Assembly: GCA_017622505.1 (NCBI GenBank)
Contig: JAGAQZ010000038.1
Span: 1-39,717, forward strand
Reading direction: 5' to 3'
Source of the DNA: Lachnospiraceae bacterium
GTDB lineage: Bacteria; Bacillota; Clostridia; Lachnospirales; Lachnospiraceae
Length of the DNA: 39,717 nt
Shown here in pieces: positions 8,640 through 18,564 of the stretch (the first letter of the stretch is position 1; each line of letters opens with the position of its first letter). The translations under genes and the position numbers were made by a program. The notes beneath the pieces were generated by a model. That model saw nothing but the letters and a program-made list of their open reading frames with translations. It did not search any database and had not been told where the DNA came from.

Positions 8640-9554
8640 TTGAAAAAGTTGGAAAAGGAAGCGGTATTGAAAGAACGTGTGATTCTAGTCGGTGCAGTTT
8701 CCTTTTTCATTTTTATTTTACCTTATATATTGCACTTGGCGATAAACGGAATTCAGCCGGCGATGAATGTGGGATTCGAAGAAATTGATCAAACAATTCA
8801 GGTAGAGGTGGACGGAAGAACGGTGAGTATCCGTTTGGAGTCTTATTTGGTAGGGGCACTGGCGAGAAGTACGGAAAATAGGTATCAGGATGAAACCCTG
8901 AAAGCAGTGGCGGTTATTTTGCGAAGCAATGCCGTGTGCGCCATTATGGAAGAGCGTGCAGTGGACAGAGACAGCTTTTATACGGATGAAGAACTTCGGA
9001 TTCTCTGGGGTGAAGAATACGAAAAGAATTTACAACGATATCAGGACGCGGTGAAAGCCACGGAAGGTATCGTTATTTTTTATAATGGGGAGATTGCGGA
9101 GGTGCCTTTTCACAAGATAAGCGCAGGGGAAACGCGGGATGGTGAAATCTTGGCGCAAAACCTGCCTTATGTGCAGTCTGTGCCTTCTGCGGAGGATATG
9201 TATGCGGACGGATATTATGTGACAATGGAAATTGCAGGGGAGACGCTGGGCGGGGATTTCGCAATTGTATCCCGGGACCCTTGGGGTTATGTTCTGACTG
9301 TGAAAGTAAAAGGCGAGGAACTGTCCGGCGAAGAATTTCGCAGAAAATACGGCCTGCCTTCCGCTTGTTTTGAATATGATAAAAAAGAAGATTCTTACGT
9401 TTTTTATGTGCGGGGAAAAGGTCATGGTTTCGGGTTAAGCATATATGGTGCAGACGCTTTGGCCGGCAAAGGACGAAGTTTTTCGGAAATTTTACAGTAT
9501 TATTATCCCGGCATTGAAATTCGAAAAGAAAATCGCGAAGACATTCACGCGTAG
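8640..9554 (+). CDS. spoIID: Stage II sporulation protein D (SpoIID) family
   Basis: SpoIID/LytB-domain protein (304 aa from this start), a membrane-anchored peptidoglycan-cleaving protein used in engulfment of the forespore. An N-terminal membrane segment lies at about residues 13-33. The SpoIID domain includes the start block VDGRTVSIRLESYL and the C-terminal signature GKGHGFGLS-YGADALAGKG followed by YYPG. I chose TTG 8640 because AAGAAGGA lies 6-7 nt upstream; the in-frame GTG at 8616 would give 8 extra residues but has no ribosome site. The next gene is spoIIQ-like, the same order as spoIID-spoIIQ in C. difficile. Sigma-E control is expected from family knowledge; I found no convincing sigma-E box. 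Confidence 0.9.
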   Translation: MKKLEKEAVLKERVILVGAVSFFIFILPYILHLAINGIQPAMNVGFEEIDQTIQVEVDGRTVSIRLESYLVGALARSTENRYQDETLKAVAVILRSNAVCAIMEERAVDRDSFYTDEELRILWGEEYEKNLQRYQDAVKATEGIVIFYNGEIAEVPFHKISAGETRDGEILAQNLPYVQSVPSAEDMYADGYYVTMEIAGETLGGDFAIVSRDPWGYVLTVKVKGEELSGEEFRRKYGLPSACFEYDKKEDSYVFYVRGKGHGFGLSIYGADALAGKGRSFSEILQYYYPGIEIRKENREDIHA

Positions 9555-9570
9555 TTTTTTCTTTTACAAT

Positions 9571-9599
9571 GTATAATCGTTTCCAAAACGGAAAAAATA
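9571..9599 (+). promoter_or_regulatory. Sigma-F-type promoter for spoIIQ-like gene
   Basis: GTATA (9571-9575), a 14-nt spacer and GGAAAAAATA (9590-9599) match the sporulation sigma-F pattern GYATA ... GGnnAnAnTR, with a spacer one base shorter than the commonest. SpoIIQ is a known sigma-F target in B. subtilis and C. difficile, which makes the match more credible. Confidence 0.6.
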
Positions 9600-9641
9600 C
9601 TTTTATCTTAAGTGTTTTTATGACACGGAAACGAGGTTCCC

Positions 9642-10508
9642 ATGAGAAGAAAAAAGAATAGTTTAAGAAAAGAAAAAATAATTATGATTTCCGCATCTGC
9701 TTTTGTGTTGACTGCATTGACCATGGCGGGTGTCTATGTAAGAGAGCAAAGCAAGGACAACGGAGAGTATCGCGTAGACTTAAGCGAGCTGGACGGACAA
9801 AGCGTAGCGGATAAAACCAGTGAAATCGCGGAGAATATTGGCGTGAATCAGCAGGATTTGATTGTAGCGGATGATTTGGACGCAGATCCTGATTTCTGGG
9901 AGGTGGATTCCCACGGAGTGGAGGCTGAACTTGCCGGGAAAACCGACGAAAAAGTAACTGCCGAGGAAGCCGGCGAAAATAACATTAACATATCAGAAAA
10001 TGTAATTTCGGACGATGATGCAACGCTTGCCGAAGGCGGTGAAGTGCAGACGCAGGAAGCGGGCGCAGAGCAGGTAATTATCGCAAATTATAATTTCCCG
10101 GCAGAACAGGCGCTTACCTGGCCTTTGTATGGGGATTTGATTATGAACTACAGTATGGACAAGACCGTTTATTTTAAAACGCTTGGACAGTATCGTTATA
10201 ATCCTGCATTGGTAATTAAGGCAGAAGTCGGTACTAATGTCATTTCTTCTGCAAACGGCGTTGTAAAAGAAGTTTACAGCAATAAAGAATTAGGTAATGG
10301 AATTGTCTTAGAAATCGGTGAAGGCTATGAAATTACCTATGGCCAGATGGATAATATCGCCGTTAATGCTGGAGATGTGGTGGAAACAGGTACTTTCTTA
10401 GGAACTGTGGCAGAGCCCAGCGTATATTATAGCAGTGAAGGAAGTAACCTTTACATGAAGATGACAAAAGACGGGGTGCCTGTGAATCCCATGGACGTTT
10501 TGCCTTAG
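9642..10508 (+). CDS. spoIIQ: SpoIIQ-like protein with degenerate LytM (M23) domain
   Basis: A 288-aa bitopic membrane protein: basic N terminus, TM at ~12-32, an acidic low-complexity linker (~50-150) and a C-terminal LytM/M23 fold (~158-288). SpoIIQ sits in the forespore membrane and pairs with SpoIIIAH to form the engulfment channel. All zinc ligands of active M23 peptidases are replaced: at the HxxxD position it reads NPALV (N187, V191), the YGH position is YGQ (Q235), and the second histidine of the HxH site is Y271. It is therefore very probably catalytically dead. ATG 9642 has GAGG 5 nt upstream. Position directly after spoIID and the sigma-F-type promoter support the SpoIIQ assignment over a generic M23 protein; spoIIID, which follows in C. 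difficile, is absent here. Confidence 0.8.
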   Translation: MRRKKNSLRKEKIIMISASAFVLTALTMAGVYVREQSKDNGEYRVDLSELDGQSVADKTSEIAENIGVNQQDLIVADDLDADPDFWEVDSHGVEAELAGKTDEKVTAEEAGENNINISENVISDDDATLAEGGEVQTQEAGAEQVIIANYNFPAEQALTWPLYGDLIMNYSMDKTVYFKTLGQYRYNPALVIKAEVGTNVISSANGVVKEVYSNKELGNGIVLEIGEGYEITYGQMDNIAVNAGDVVETGTFLGTVAEPSVYYSSEGSNLYMKMTKDGVPVNPMDVLP

Positions 10509-10553
10509 ATGTGAAAAGGATAAATCAAAGTATATTTATTGTTTGAACTGGGA

Positions 10554-12152
<1,599 letters not shown>

Positions 12153-12165
12153 TAAGAATAGAATT

Positions 12166-12197
12166 GCCCCGAAACGCTTATGTTTCGGGGCTTTTTT
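12166..12197 (+). terminator. Rho-independent terminator of gdhA
   Basis: GCCCCGAAAC (12166-12175) pairs perfectly with GTTTCGGGGC (12182-12191), followed by six T. Confidence 0.95.
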
Positions 12198-12254
12198 GTA
12201 TTTTCATAAGTAATAAGCTTAATATATTATAAAATATCCGAATATAGGTGAAGG

Positions 12255-12283
12255 TTGTAAAGAATTCTTAAGCATAGTATAAT
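12255..12283 (+). promoter_or_regulatory. Promoter of DUF6020-like gene
   Basis: TTGTAA (12255-12260), a 17-nt spacer and consensus TATAAT (12278-12283), about 37 nt before the start codon. Confidence 0.75.
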
Positions 12284-12319
12284 ATTTTTGTTTAAATAGT
12301 AATAAATGGAGATACGAAA

Positions 12320-14095
12320 TTGAAGACAAAAATCACAAACATTTTAGGGATAAAAGAAGTACAGTGGATGTTAATAGTTGTACAAGCGATTGTTGCAACT
12401 ATGTCCGTTTTCTTAACAATGAATTTTAATTTACGTACGGGATTTCCTTCTGTTATTTTCATTTTATGCTTATTGACTTTTTGCTTAGAAAATAAATTAA
12501 AAATTCAGGCAAAGGCACCCAAAACCACATGGATTTTAGCTGTAATCTACGCATTGTTCAGCACAATGGGAACTTATAATACCTGGGAAGTGTATGCAAT
12601 AGCCGGGAAAGTTAATGTTTTAGTGAACGGCTTACTTGTGTTCTGCGGCGCACTTTTCATTTACAGGGCTATTGCGACAATCATCATTGTTTTATTAGAA
12701 TTAAAAGAGAACAAGGCCGCAAGTAAATTAAAACAGTGCAAAAGAATTGGGTTGGTATCCTGGGGGATTATTTTTGGAGTATGGTTAGTTTATTTTCTGG
12801 CATTTACACCGGGAATCTTGACCGTGGATTCGATAGATCATTATAGGCAGGTTGTGGGTGTGATGGAATACAGCAACCACCATCCCTTTGTATATACGTT
12901 GTTTTTGAAGGTTATATATGATGTTTTTTATGCGATATCGCACTCTGCCAATGTTGCCGTAGGCGCAGGTGCTATGGCGCAAATGTTAATAGTATCCGCT
13001 GTGTATGCGTATATGATTTCGGTTTTAAATAAAATTAAAATCAAAAAAGCATATATATATTTATGCATTGCTTACGCGGCATTGTTACCGGTTAATGCGA
13101 TGTATTCTTTTACAATTTGGAAAGATGTATTGTTTGGTGCTTTTGCGTTGCTTTTCACAATTGCAATATGGAAGTTTGCAAAGACGGACTGGTCACAAAT
13201 GACAGCAAAACAGAAGGTTGTTCTTTTGGCAGAATTTTTGGCGGTAGGGATATTATTCAGCCTGTGGCGCAGCAACGGATTTTATGCATATATTATTTGC
13301 ATCCCCTTCTTGTTAATTGCAAAGTCTTTTTCTAAGAAACGTATACCGATTTCCGTTGTGATGGTATTAACAATCGCAATCGTAATTATAGTAAAAGGTC
13401 CGATTATGAATGCGGCAGGAGTGCAACAGCCGGATTTTGTAGAGAATATTTCAGTCCCGCTTCAGCACGTAGGAAGGGTTATTACAGAGAGAGGATGCGA
13501 TAATTTACCTTCAGAAGACATCGAAAAACTTAATTATGTAATGGATGTTAATGCCGTGTCTTCGGTCTACACACCGCACATTGCGGACCCGATGAAAGTG
13601 TTACTCAGGGCCGGAGATTGGGAGTATCTGGAAGAAAACAAATCAGAATATTTGAGTTTATGGTTCAGATGGGCAATAAAGTATCCGAAGGACTATTTGA
13701 AGGCACAAATCGATGTGACGAAAGGATTTTGGTTCCCTAACACGGATTATTGGGTAAATGCATATGTGATTGTCGGAAATGAATTAGGCATTCAACAGAA
13801 TCCGATATTACCCCAAAAGGTCTGGACCCGTTTGGTGGAATTTGACAATTTATGTACCTATATTCCTTTTGTTGAATTATTCTGGGAAATCGGATTTTAT
13901 ATTTGGGTAGAAATCTTTTCTGTTGTATATGCAGTGTATAAAAAGAAAGTGAAAGTGCATATGATACCGATAATGGCGATTTGGGCGACATTGATGATTG
14001 CTACTCCGGTCGCATATGAGTTCAGATACGGATTTGCTTTTGTAACCTGCCTGCCGTTTATAGTAGGTACCTGTTTGTTGAAAAGGAACGGCTAA
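12320..14095 (+). CDS. Polytopic membrane protein, DUF6020-like
   Basis: A 591-aa protein with roughly 10-12 hydrophobic segments throughout, two of them close to the C terminus. The first-half pattern TPGILTVDSIDHYRQ followed by NHHPFVYTLF resembles the DUF6020 group of Firmicute membrane proteins, which look like membrane glycosyltransferases of the GT-C fold, with an acidic loop after an early TM. This resemblance is from memory and not secure. The start is TTG 12320, with GGAG about 8 nt upstream. It has its own promoter and stands between two terminated or separately promoted genes, so the context gives no functional clue. A role in cell-surface polysaccharide or lipid glycosylation is possible but unproven. 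Confidence 0.6.
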   Translation: MKTKITNILGIKEVQWMLIVVQAIVATMSVFLTMNFNLRTGFPSVIFILCLLTFCLENKLKIQAKAPKTTWILAVIYALFSTMGTYNTWEVYAIAGKVNVLVNGLLVFCGALFIYRAIATIIIVLLELKENKAASKLKQCKRIGLVSWGIIFGVWLVYFLAFTPGILTVDSIDHYRQVVGVMEYSNHHPFVYTLFLKVIYDVFYAISHSANVAVGAGAMAQMLIVSAVYAYMISVLNKIKIKKAYIYLCIAYAALLPVNAMYSFTIWKDVLFGAFALLFTIAIWKFAKTDWSQMTAKQKVVLLAEFLAVGILFSLWRSNGFYAYIICIPFLLIAKSFSKKRIPISVVMVLTIAIVIIVKGPIMNAAGVQQPDFVENISVPLQHVGRVITERGCDNLPSEDIEKLNYVMDVNAVSSVYTPHIADPMKVLLRAGDWEYLEENKSEYLSLWFRWAIKYPKDYLKAQIDVTKGFWFPNTDYWVNAYVIVGNELGIQQNPILPQKVWTRLVEFDNLCTYIPFVELFWEIGFYIWVEIFSVVYAVYKKKVKVHMIPIMAIWATLMIATPVAYEFRYGFAFVTCLPFIVGTCLLKRNG

Positions 14096-14215
14096 GTGTT
14101 AATTTACTTTTCAATATAATTCAACTGTAGTATAATTATTTTTATAGATTCCATAGGGGAAAGCGGAACCATATAATTTATTATCGGGAAATATAGTGTA
14201 AAGGAGAGGGGAACT

Positions 14216-15928
14216 ATGAAAGTACGTAAAATCAGTATTTTTAACCAGTTGTTTATTTGGCTTGCTATTCTGTTGCTTGCAGGAAATGCCGTGCTGGGCA
14301 TTGCGGCTTATAAGCGTTCCGAATCTGCGCTATTTGGACAGATTCAAACCAATGTAAAGAATATCGCCCAGTGCGCAGCAATGAATGTCAGCGGAGACTT
14401 ATTAAAAGACATTCAGGCAGGTGATGAAGGAAGCGATGCTTACAATACAATTATTGATGAATTGGCATTGTTTAGAGATAATGCAGAAATCGAATACATA
14501 TATACCTTACGTCAGGTGGGTGAAGAACAGTTTATTTTTGTTGTAGATTCCGACCCGGAAGAACCGGCGGCTATCGGTGATGAATGTGAGGCAACGGAAG
14601 GGCTTGTTATTGCTTTCTCTGAAGCGGTTACGGCAGCGGATGATGAACCGTTTACGGACGAGTGGGGTAGCCACGTGTCTGCATACAGTCCGGTTTTTGA
14701 CGGCGATACTGTTGTAGGTGCGGTTGGTGTTGATATCAGTGCTAATTGGATTGATGAGCAGATGACGGCGCTTCGTAACCTGGTTATCATTGTATTTGTT
14801 GGAACCTATGCGGTAAGTCTTCTTCTTTTGGGCCTTTTGATGGGCAAGTTTAAACGCGGAATGAAGAAGTTGAATAATAAGGTAAAAGAGTTGTCAGGCG
14901 GTTCCGGTGACTTAACTAAGGAGATTGATATCTACAGCGGCGATGAATTGGAAGTAATTGCAGGCAATATGAATGCATTTATTCGACAGATTCGCGAGCT
15001 TGTAAAAGAAGTCGCGACTTCAACGGAAGAGATTCTGGTTACCGGTGATGAGTTAAAAACCACAGTGGACGAAAATACCCGCATTATGTCAGATATGAAC
15101 ACTGAAATTGAAGATATCAGCGTCAATATGGAGAAAAGTGCTACGTCCAGTAAAATTCTTTCAGAAAGTCTTTCCGAAAGTGCAGAGCAGGTGGCTGCTT
15201 TTGCAAGGAATGTAGACGCTATTTGCCGGATGGTACAGCAGGCAAATTCCAATGCACAGGTGACTTCCGCACAGGCGGTTGCCAATCGTCAGAATGCAAT
15301 GAATTCCATCAGCGAGTTGCAGGGCAGAATGGAGCAGGCCGGTGAAGATGCACAGCAGATTATGCGTGTAAAACAGATTGCGGAAGAAATCGGTCTTATT
15401 GCAAATCAGACCAGAATGCTAAGTTTAAATGCGCAGATTGAAGCGGCAAGAGCAGGTGATGCAGGTCGTGGTTTTGCGGTAGTTGCAACAGAAGTTGAGA
15501 ACTTAAGTGATCAGATTGACCGTGCGGTTGCGGAAATTAATGAAATTAACGGTCAGGTGCAGTCGGCAGTAGGCGAACTTACTGCTGTCTTGGAAGAAAT
15601 GGTTCGCTTTGTATCTGAAGATGTTGCTGCAGACTATGATTCCTTTGCAGCCTTGGGCGAAGAATACGGAGCAACTACGGAAACCATCGGTACTCAGATG
15701 ACTGAAATTGGAAATCAAAGCGCATATATTTCGCAGAACATTGCAGGTATCAATGCTGATGTTCAGAATATTGCAACCACTATTTTTACAACGGCAGAAG
15801 AGGCAAATGACCTTGCACGTTCTACCGGTGTGATTGCGGAAAGCTTTGAGAACTTAAGCGAGACTTCACGTCAGAATTCCGAGCATTCCGAGAAACTCAG
15901 TGCGCAGGTAAAGAAATACACGTTTTAA
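14216..15928 (+). CDS. Methyl-accepting chemotaxis protein
   Basis: A 570-aa transmembrane chemoreceptor. TM1 is at ~11-31, an extracellular sensor of ~155 residues follows (Cache-like, judging by length and the EYIYTLR...FIFVVDSDP stretch), TM2 is at ~188-209, HAMP at ~210-262, and the cytoplasmic signalling helices fill the rest. The conserved hairpin tip [16 protein letters not shown] is at ~409-424, which binds CheA/CheW. It implies a motile or at least chemosensory organism. ATG 14216 has GGAGAGGGG just upstream. A possible promoter is TATAAT at 14131-14136 with a poor -35. A structured RNA/terminator lies 62 nt after the stop. The ligand is unknown. Confidence 0.95.
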   Translation: MKVRKISIFNQLFIWLAILLLAGNAVLGIAAYKRSESALFGQIQTNVKNIAQCAAMNVSGDLLKDIQAGDEGSDAYNTIIDELALFRDNAEIEYIYTLRQVGEEQFIFVVDSDPEEPAAIGDECEATEGLVIAFSEAVTAADDEPFTDEWGSHVSAYSPVFDGDTVVGAVGVDISANWIDEQMTALRNLVIIVFVGTYAVSLLLLGLLMGKFKRGMKKLNNKVKELSGGSGDLTKEIDIYSGDELEVIAGNMNAFIRQIRELVKEVATSTEEILVTGDELKTTVDENTRIMSDMNTEIEDISVNMEKSATSSKILSESLSESAEQVAAFARNVDAICRMVQQANSNAQVTSAQAVANRQNAMNSISELQGRMEQAGEDAQQIMRVKQIAEEIGLIANQTRMLSLNAQIEAARAGDAGRGFAVVATEVENLSDQIDRAVAEINEINGQVQSAVGELTAVLEEMVRFVSEDVAADYDSFAALGEEYGATTETIGTQMTEIGNQSAYISQNIAGINADVQNIATTIFTTAEEANDLARSTGVIAESFENLSETSRQNSEHSEKLSAQVKKYTF

Positions 15929-15990
15929 TTGTGCTACGGAGTTTTAGAAGCAATATGATTTTATACAATATTTTAATATGATTTATTAAG

Positions 15991-16054
15991 GCCCTTGCGG
16001 AAAGGACAGATGCCCGAGATTCGGGTGGAGGTCGGTTTCTTGCAAGGGCTTTTT
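15991..16054 (+). ncRNA. Compact structured RNA with terminator-like end
   Basis: GCCCTTGC (15991-15998) pairs with GCAAGGGC (16042-16049) and is followed by five T, so it can end transcription after the chemoreceptor gene. Unlike a simple terminator it has a ~43-nt organised interior: GAAA/TTTC and GAC/GTC helices and an apical CCCGA/TCGGG hairpin (16013-16025), separated by purine-rich internal loops. Its 3' strand holds TTCGGGTGGAGGTC (16020-16033), identical to 8296-8309 in the large RNA candidate upstream of spoIID. It may be a small RNA that uses its own outer stem as terminator. I do not recognise its family. Confidence 0.5.
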
Positions 16055-16086
16055 AATTTAGTTCCAATTGATTTAATTTATAAAAA

Positions 16087-16108
16087 CCTGATACAATCCT
16101 GATACATT
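16087..16108 (+). promoter_or_regulatory. Tandem 11-bp direct repeats upstream of response regulator
   Basis: CCTGATACAAT (16087-16097) and CCTGATACATT (16098-16108) are direct repeats with an exact 11-bp period, the arrangement bound by OmpR/PhoB-type regulators. They lie ~50 bp upstream of a -10-like TATACT (16158-16163), so autoregulation by the regulator encoded at 16240 is likely. A single CTGATAC also occurs at 19509-19515, next to the -10 of the receiver gene. Confidence 0.55.
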
Positions 16109-16239
16109 TTTATAGCAGAATTAGGATGAAAAAGACTTCTTTTATGCAGAAAAGTGATATACTGAACGAGAGGTAAAACGTTGACTTCATAAATGCCTGA
16201 TGATAAAGGTACGAAGAACGAAACCGGAGAGGAAACACT

Positions 16240-16893
16240 ATGTTAAAAATACTCATTGCCGAAGACGAAGAACCCATTGCAAATCTTGTAAAAGTGAATT
16301 TAACCAAAGCCGGCTATGCCTGTGTCTGGGCGCAGAACGGTATGGAGGCAGCAGATTATATGATGAATGAAAGCTTTGATCTGGTGCTTTTGGATATTAT
16401 GCTTCCGGGCATCGATGGATATGAGTTGCTGGACTATGCGAAAAAACTTAATTTCCCGGTGATTTTTTTGACAGCCTTGGGAAGTACGGAGCATAAGGTT
16501 AAGGGACTGCGCATGGGCGCTGACGACTATCTTCCCAAGCCTTTTGAAATTGTGGAGTTGTTGGCAAGAGTGGAAGCGGTTTTACGGCGATATAATAAGT
16601 CGCAACAGGTTATTGAGGTACACGACATTGTAATCAATGAAACTTCCCGGTCTGTACGAAAAGGGGACGAGGAAATTGCACTAACGATGAAAGAGTTCGA
16701 CTTACTTCTTTTATTTGTGCGAAACCGGAACATTGCCCTGTACCGCGATGCCATCTATGAGAGCGTCTGGGGCGGTGAATACGGCGAACAGAGCCGTACG
16801 GTGGATTTACATGTGCAACGACTGAAAAAGAAACTGAAGTGGGAAGATAAAATTGTTGCGGTGTACAAGGTAGGATATCGTTTGAAGGTGTAG
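16240..16893 (+). CDS. OmpR-family DNA-binding response regulator
   Basis: A 217-aa two-component regulator with an N-terminal receiver (acidic pocket EDEE, phosphoacceptor D52 in LLDIMLPGIDG, T78, K100 in LPKPF) and a C-terminal winged-helix domain (~125-217) ending in the usual RTVDLHVQRLKKKL and YKVGYRL blocks. It is followed after 81 nt by its probable partner kinase. ATG 16240 has GAGAGGAA upstream. The upstream 11-bp repeats fit self-binding. The signal sensed is unknown. Confidence 0.93.
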   Translation: MLKILIAEDEEPIANLVKVNLTKAGYACVWAQNGMEAADYMMNESFDLVLLDIMLPGIDGYELLDYAKKLNFPVIFLTALGSTEHKVKGLRMGADDYLPKPFEIVELLARVEAVLRRYNKSQQVIEVHDIVINETSRSVRKGDEEIALTMKEFDLLLLFVRNRNIALYRDAIYESVWGGEYGEQSRTVDLHVQRLKKKLKWEDKIVAVYKVGYRLKV

Positions 16894-16974
16894 TATGAAC
16901 GGTTCAAAACGAAGTGAATCCGCGAAAATTAGGATTATCCTTTTGAGAAACGTATTTCTGACGGAGATAAAAGA

Positions 16975-18564
16975 ATGAAATTTGCAAATAAACTGTTTAT
17001 AATAATGACAGCCCTGCTGACCGTGATTTTTACGGTGTTTGGCATCTGGATGCTTTCGTCTTATTTTACCAAGGCGATTGCAAGGGAGAAAGACCGCGCC
17101 AACGCGGAAAGCAGTATGTTCCAGTTGATGTTTGAGAGTGCCTATGCGCCTATGGAAAGCTATGGTGTGGATTACGCCACCCGCAGTGTAATGGAAAACA
17201 TTGCTTTTGGTATTGAGCGGAATGGGAGTCTTTGTTTGGTCTGGGATGACCGAAGCGACTATTATTGTAACGCGGGCATCAACAGCGGACTTGCCGATGC
17301 AATCAGAAAGGTAGGAAACCGCTTACATCCGCAGGTAATAAACAGCGAGGCCAAAATGGATATCTACTCTCAGCAGTATGAGTATACATATGTGGCGGAG
17401 ATAGAGTTGCAGGAAGAGGCAATGATGTATTTGCCGAATGAAAGTCCTATCTATGTGGAAGAGCAAAAAGGTGATGTGACAGTCTATCGTGAGATGGGAA
17501 ACTACGCAGTTGCCATCGAGAAGATAGGGGAAGAGTATTATATCATAACCGTCTGCAAATCCGATGTGAGTGAGGACGGCATCTATCTTGGAATGTGCCG
17601 GAATATAACGGCGGTATATCAGGAGCGACAGGATTTGGTTGTCAGATACTGCATTTCCTTGGGAATTCTTCTCTTGGTGGGAAGTACAATTATTTTCCTT
17701 TTATCCCGCTATATTACCAAGCCGATCCGTAACCTGAACACCGTGGTAAACCAGATTACCGGCGGAAATTTCGAGAAGCGTTGTGAGGTAAAATCCAACG
17801 ATGAAATCGGTACCCTGGCGGAGAATTTTAACCAAATGACCGATGCAATCGTGGACCATATGCACCAAAAGGAATTGGAGGCAAAGCAGAAAGAAAGCTT
17901 TACCACGGCTTTTGCCCATGAGTTAAAAACCCCGCTTACTTCCATCATCGGATATGCGGATATGTTAAACACCGTGGATATGACGGAAGAGGAACGCAGT
18001 GAAGCATATTATTACATATATTCCCAGGGGAAGCGTTTGGAAAGCCTGTCCCATAAACTTTTGAAACTCGCTGAAGTAGATAAAAATCCTATTAAAACCA
18101 AAGCGATTTCCACCAAGGAATTGGAAGAGAATATCAAAACAACTATGCGCCCTGTGTTTGAAAAGAAAAAAATCAAGTATAAAATCACAATGGAAAAAGG
18201 GTGGTTACACGCAGACAAGGATTTGATTTTATCCGTATTTTACAATCTGCTGGATAATGCGGTAAAAGCCGTGGAAGAGGGCGGAACGGTTAAATTAAGC
18301 GGTGTGAGACTGGCAAACGACAGTTATGAAATTAAGGTTTCGGATAACGGAAGAGGCATTCCGGAGGAGGAAATCAGCCGCATTACGGAAGCCTTTTATA
18401 TGGTGGATAAGTCCCGTTCCCGCAAAGAGGGCGGAGCAGGCATCGGTATGGCCTTGTGCCAGAAAATCATCAGCCTGCACAATGCAGAAATGCATATTCA
18501 CAGTAAAATCGGCGAAGGGTGCGTAGTACAGCTACTGTTCCCGAAACCGCAGGAGGAAGTATGA
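16975..18564 (+). CDS. Sensor histidine kinase, two TM segments, HAMP
   Basis: A 529-aa kinase that should phosphorylate the regulator encoded just upstream. TM1 is at ~7-28, the extracellular sensor at ~30-222, TM2 at ~225-245, HAMP at ~246-297, HisKA with H315 in AFAHELKTP, and HATPase with N box NLLDNA (424-429), DNGRGIP (457-463) and GGAGIGMAL (486-494). ATG 16975 follows GGAG. The stop overlaps the ATG of the next gene (ATGA at 18561-18564), so the downstream membrane protein belongs to the same unit. The sensor domain shows no family that I can name. Confidence 0.95.
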   Translation: MKFANKLFIIMTALLTVIFTVFGIWMLSSYFTKAIAREKDRANAESSMFQLMFESAYAPMESYGVDYATRSVMENIAFGIERNGSLCLVWDDRSDYYCNAGINSGLADAIRKVGNRLHPQVINSEAKMDIYSQQYEYTYVAEIELQEEAMMYLPNESPIYVEEQKGDVTVYREMGNYAVAIEKIGEEYYIITVCKSDVSEDGIYLGMCRNITAVYQERQDLVVRYCISLGILLLVGSTIIFLLSRYITKPIRNLNTVVNQITGGNFEKRCEVKSNDEIGTLAENFNQMTDAIVDHMHQKELEAKQKESFTTAFAHELKTPLTSIIGYADMLNTVDMTEEERSEAYYYIYSQGKRLESLSHKLLKLAEVDKNPIKTKAISTKELEENIKTTMRPVFEKKKIKYKITMEKGWLHADKDLILSVFYNLLDNAVKAVEEGGTVKLSGVRLANDSYEIKVSDNGRGIPEEEISRITEAFYMVDKSRSRKEGGAGIGMALCQKIISLHNAEMHIHSKIGEGCVVQLLFPKPQEEV

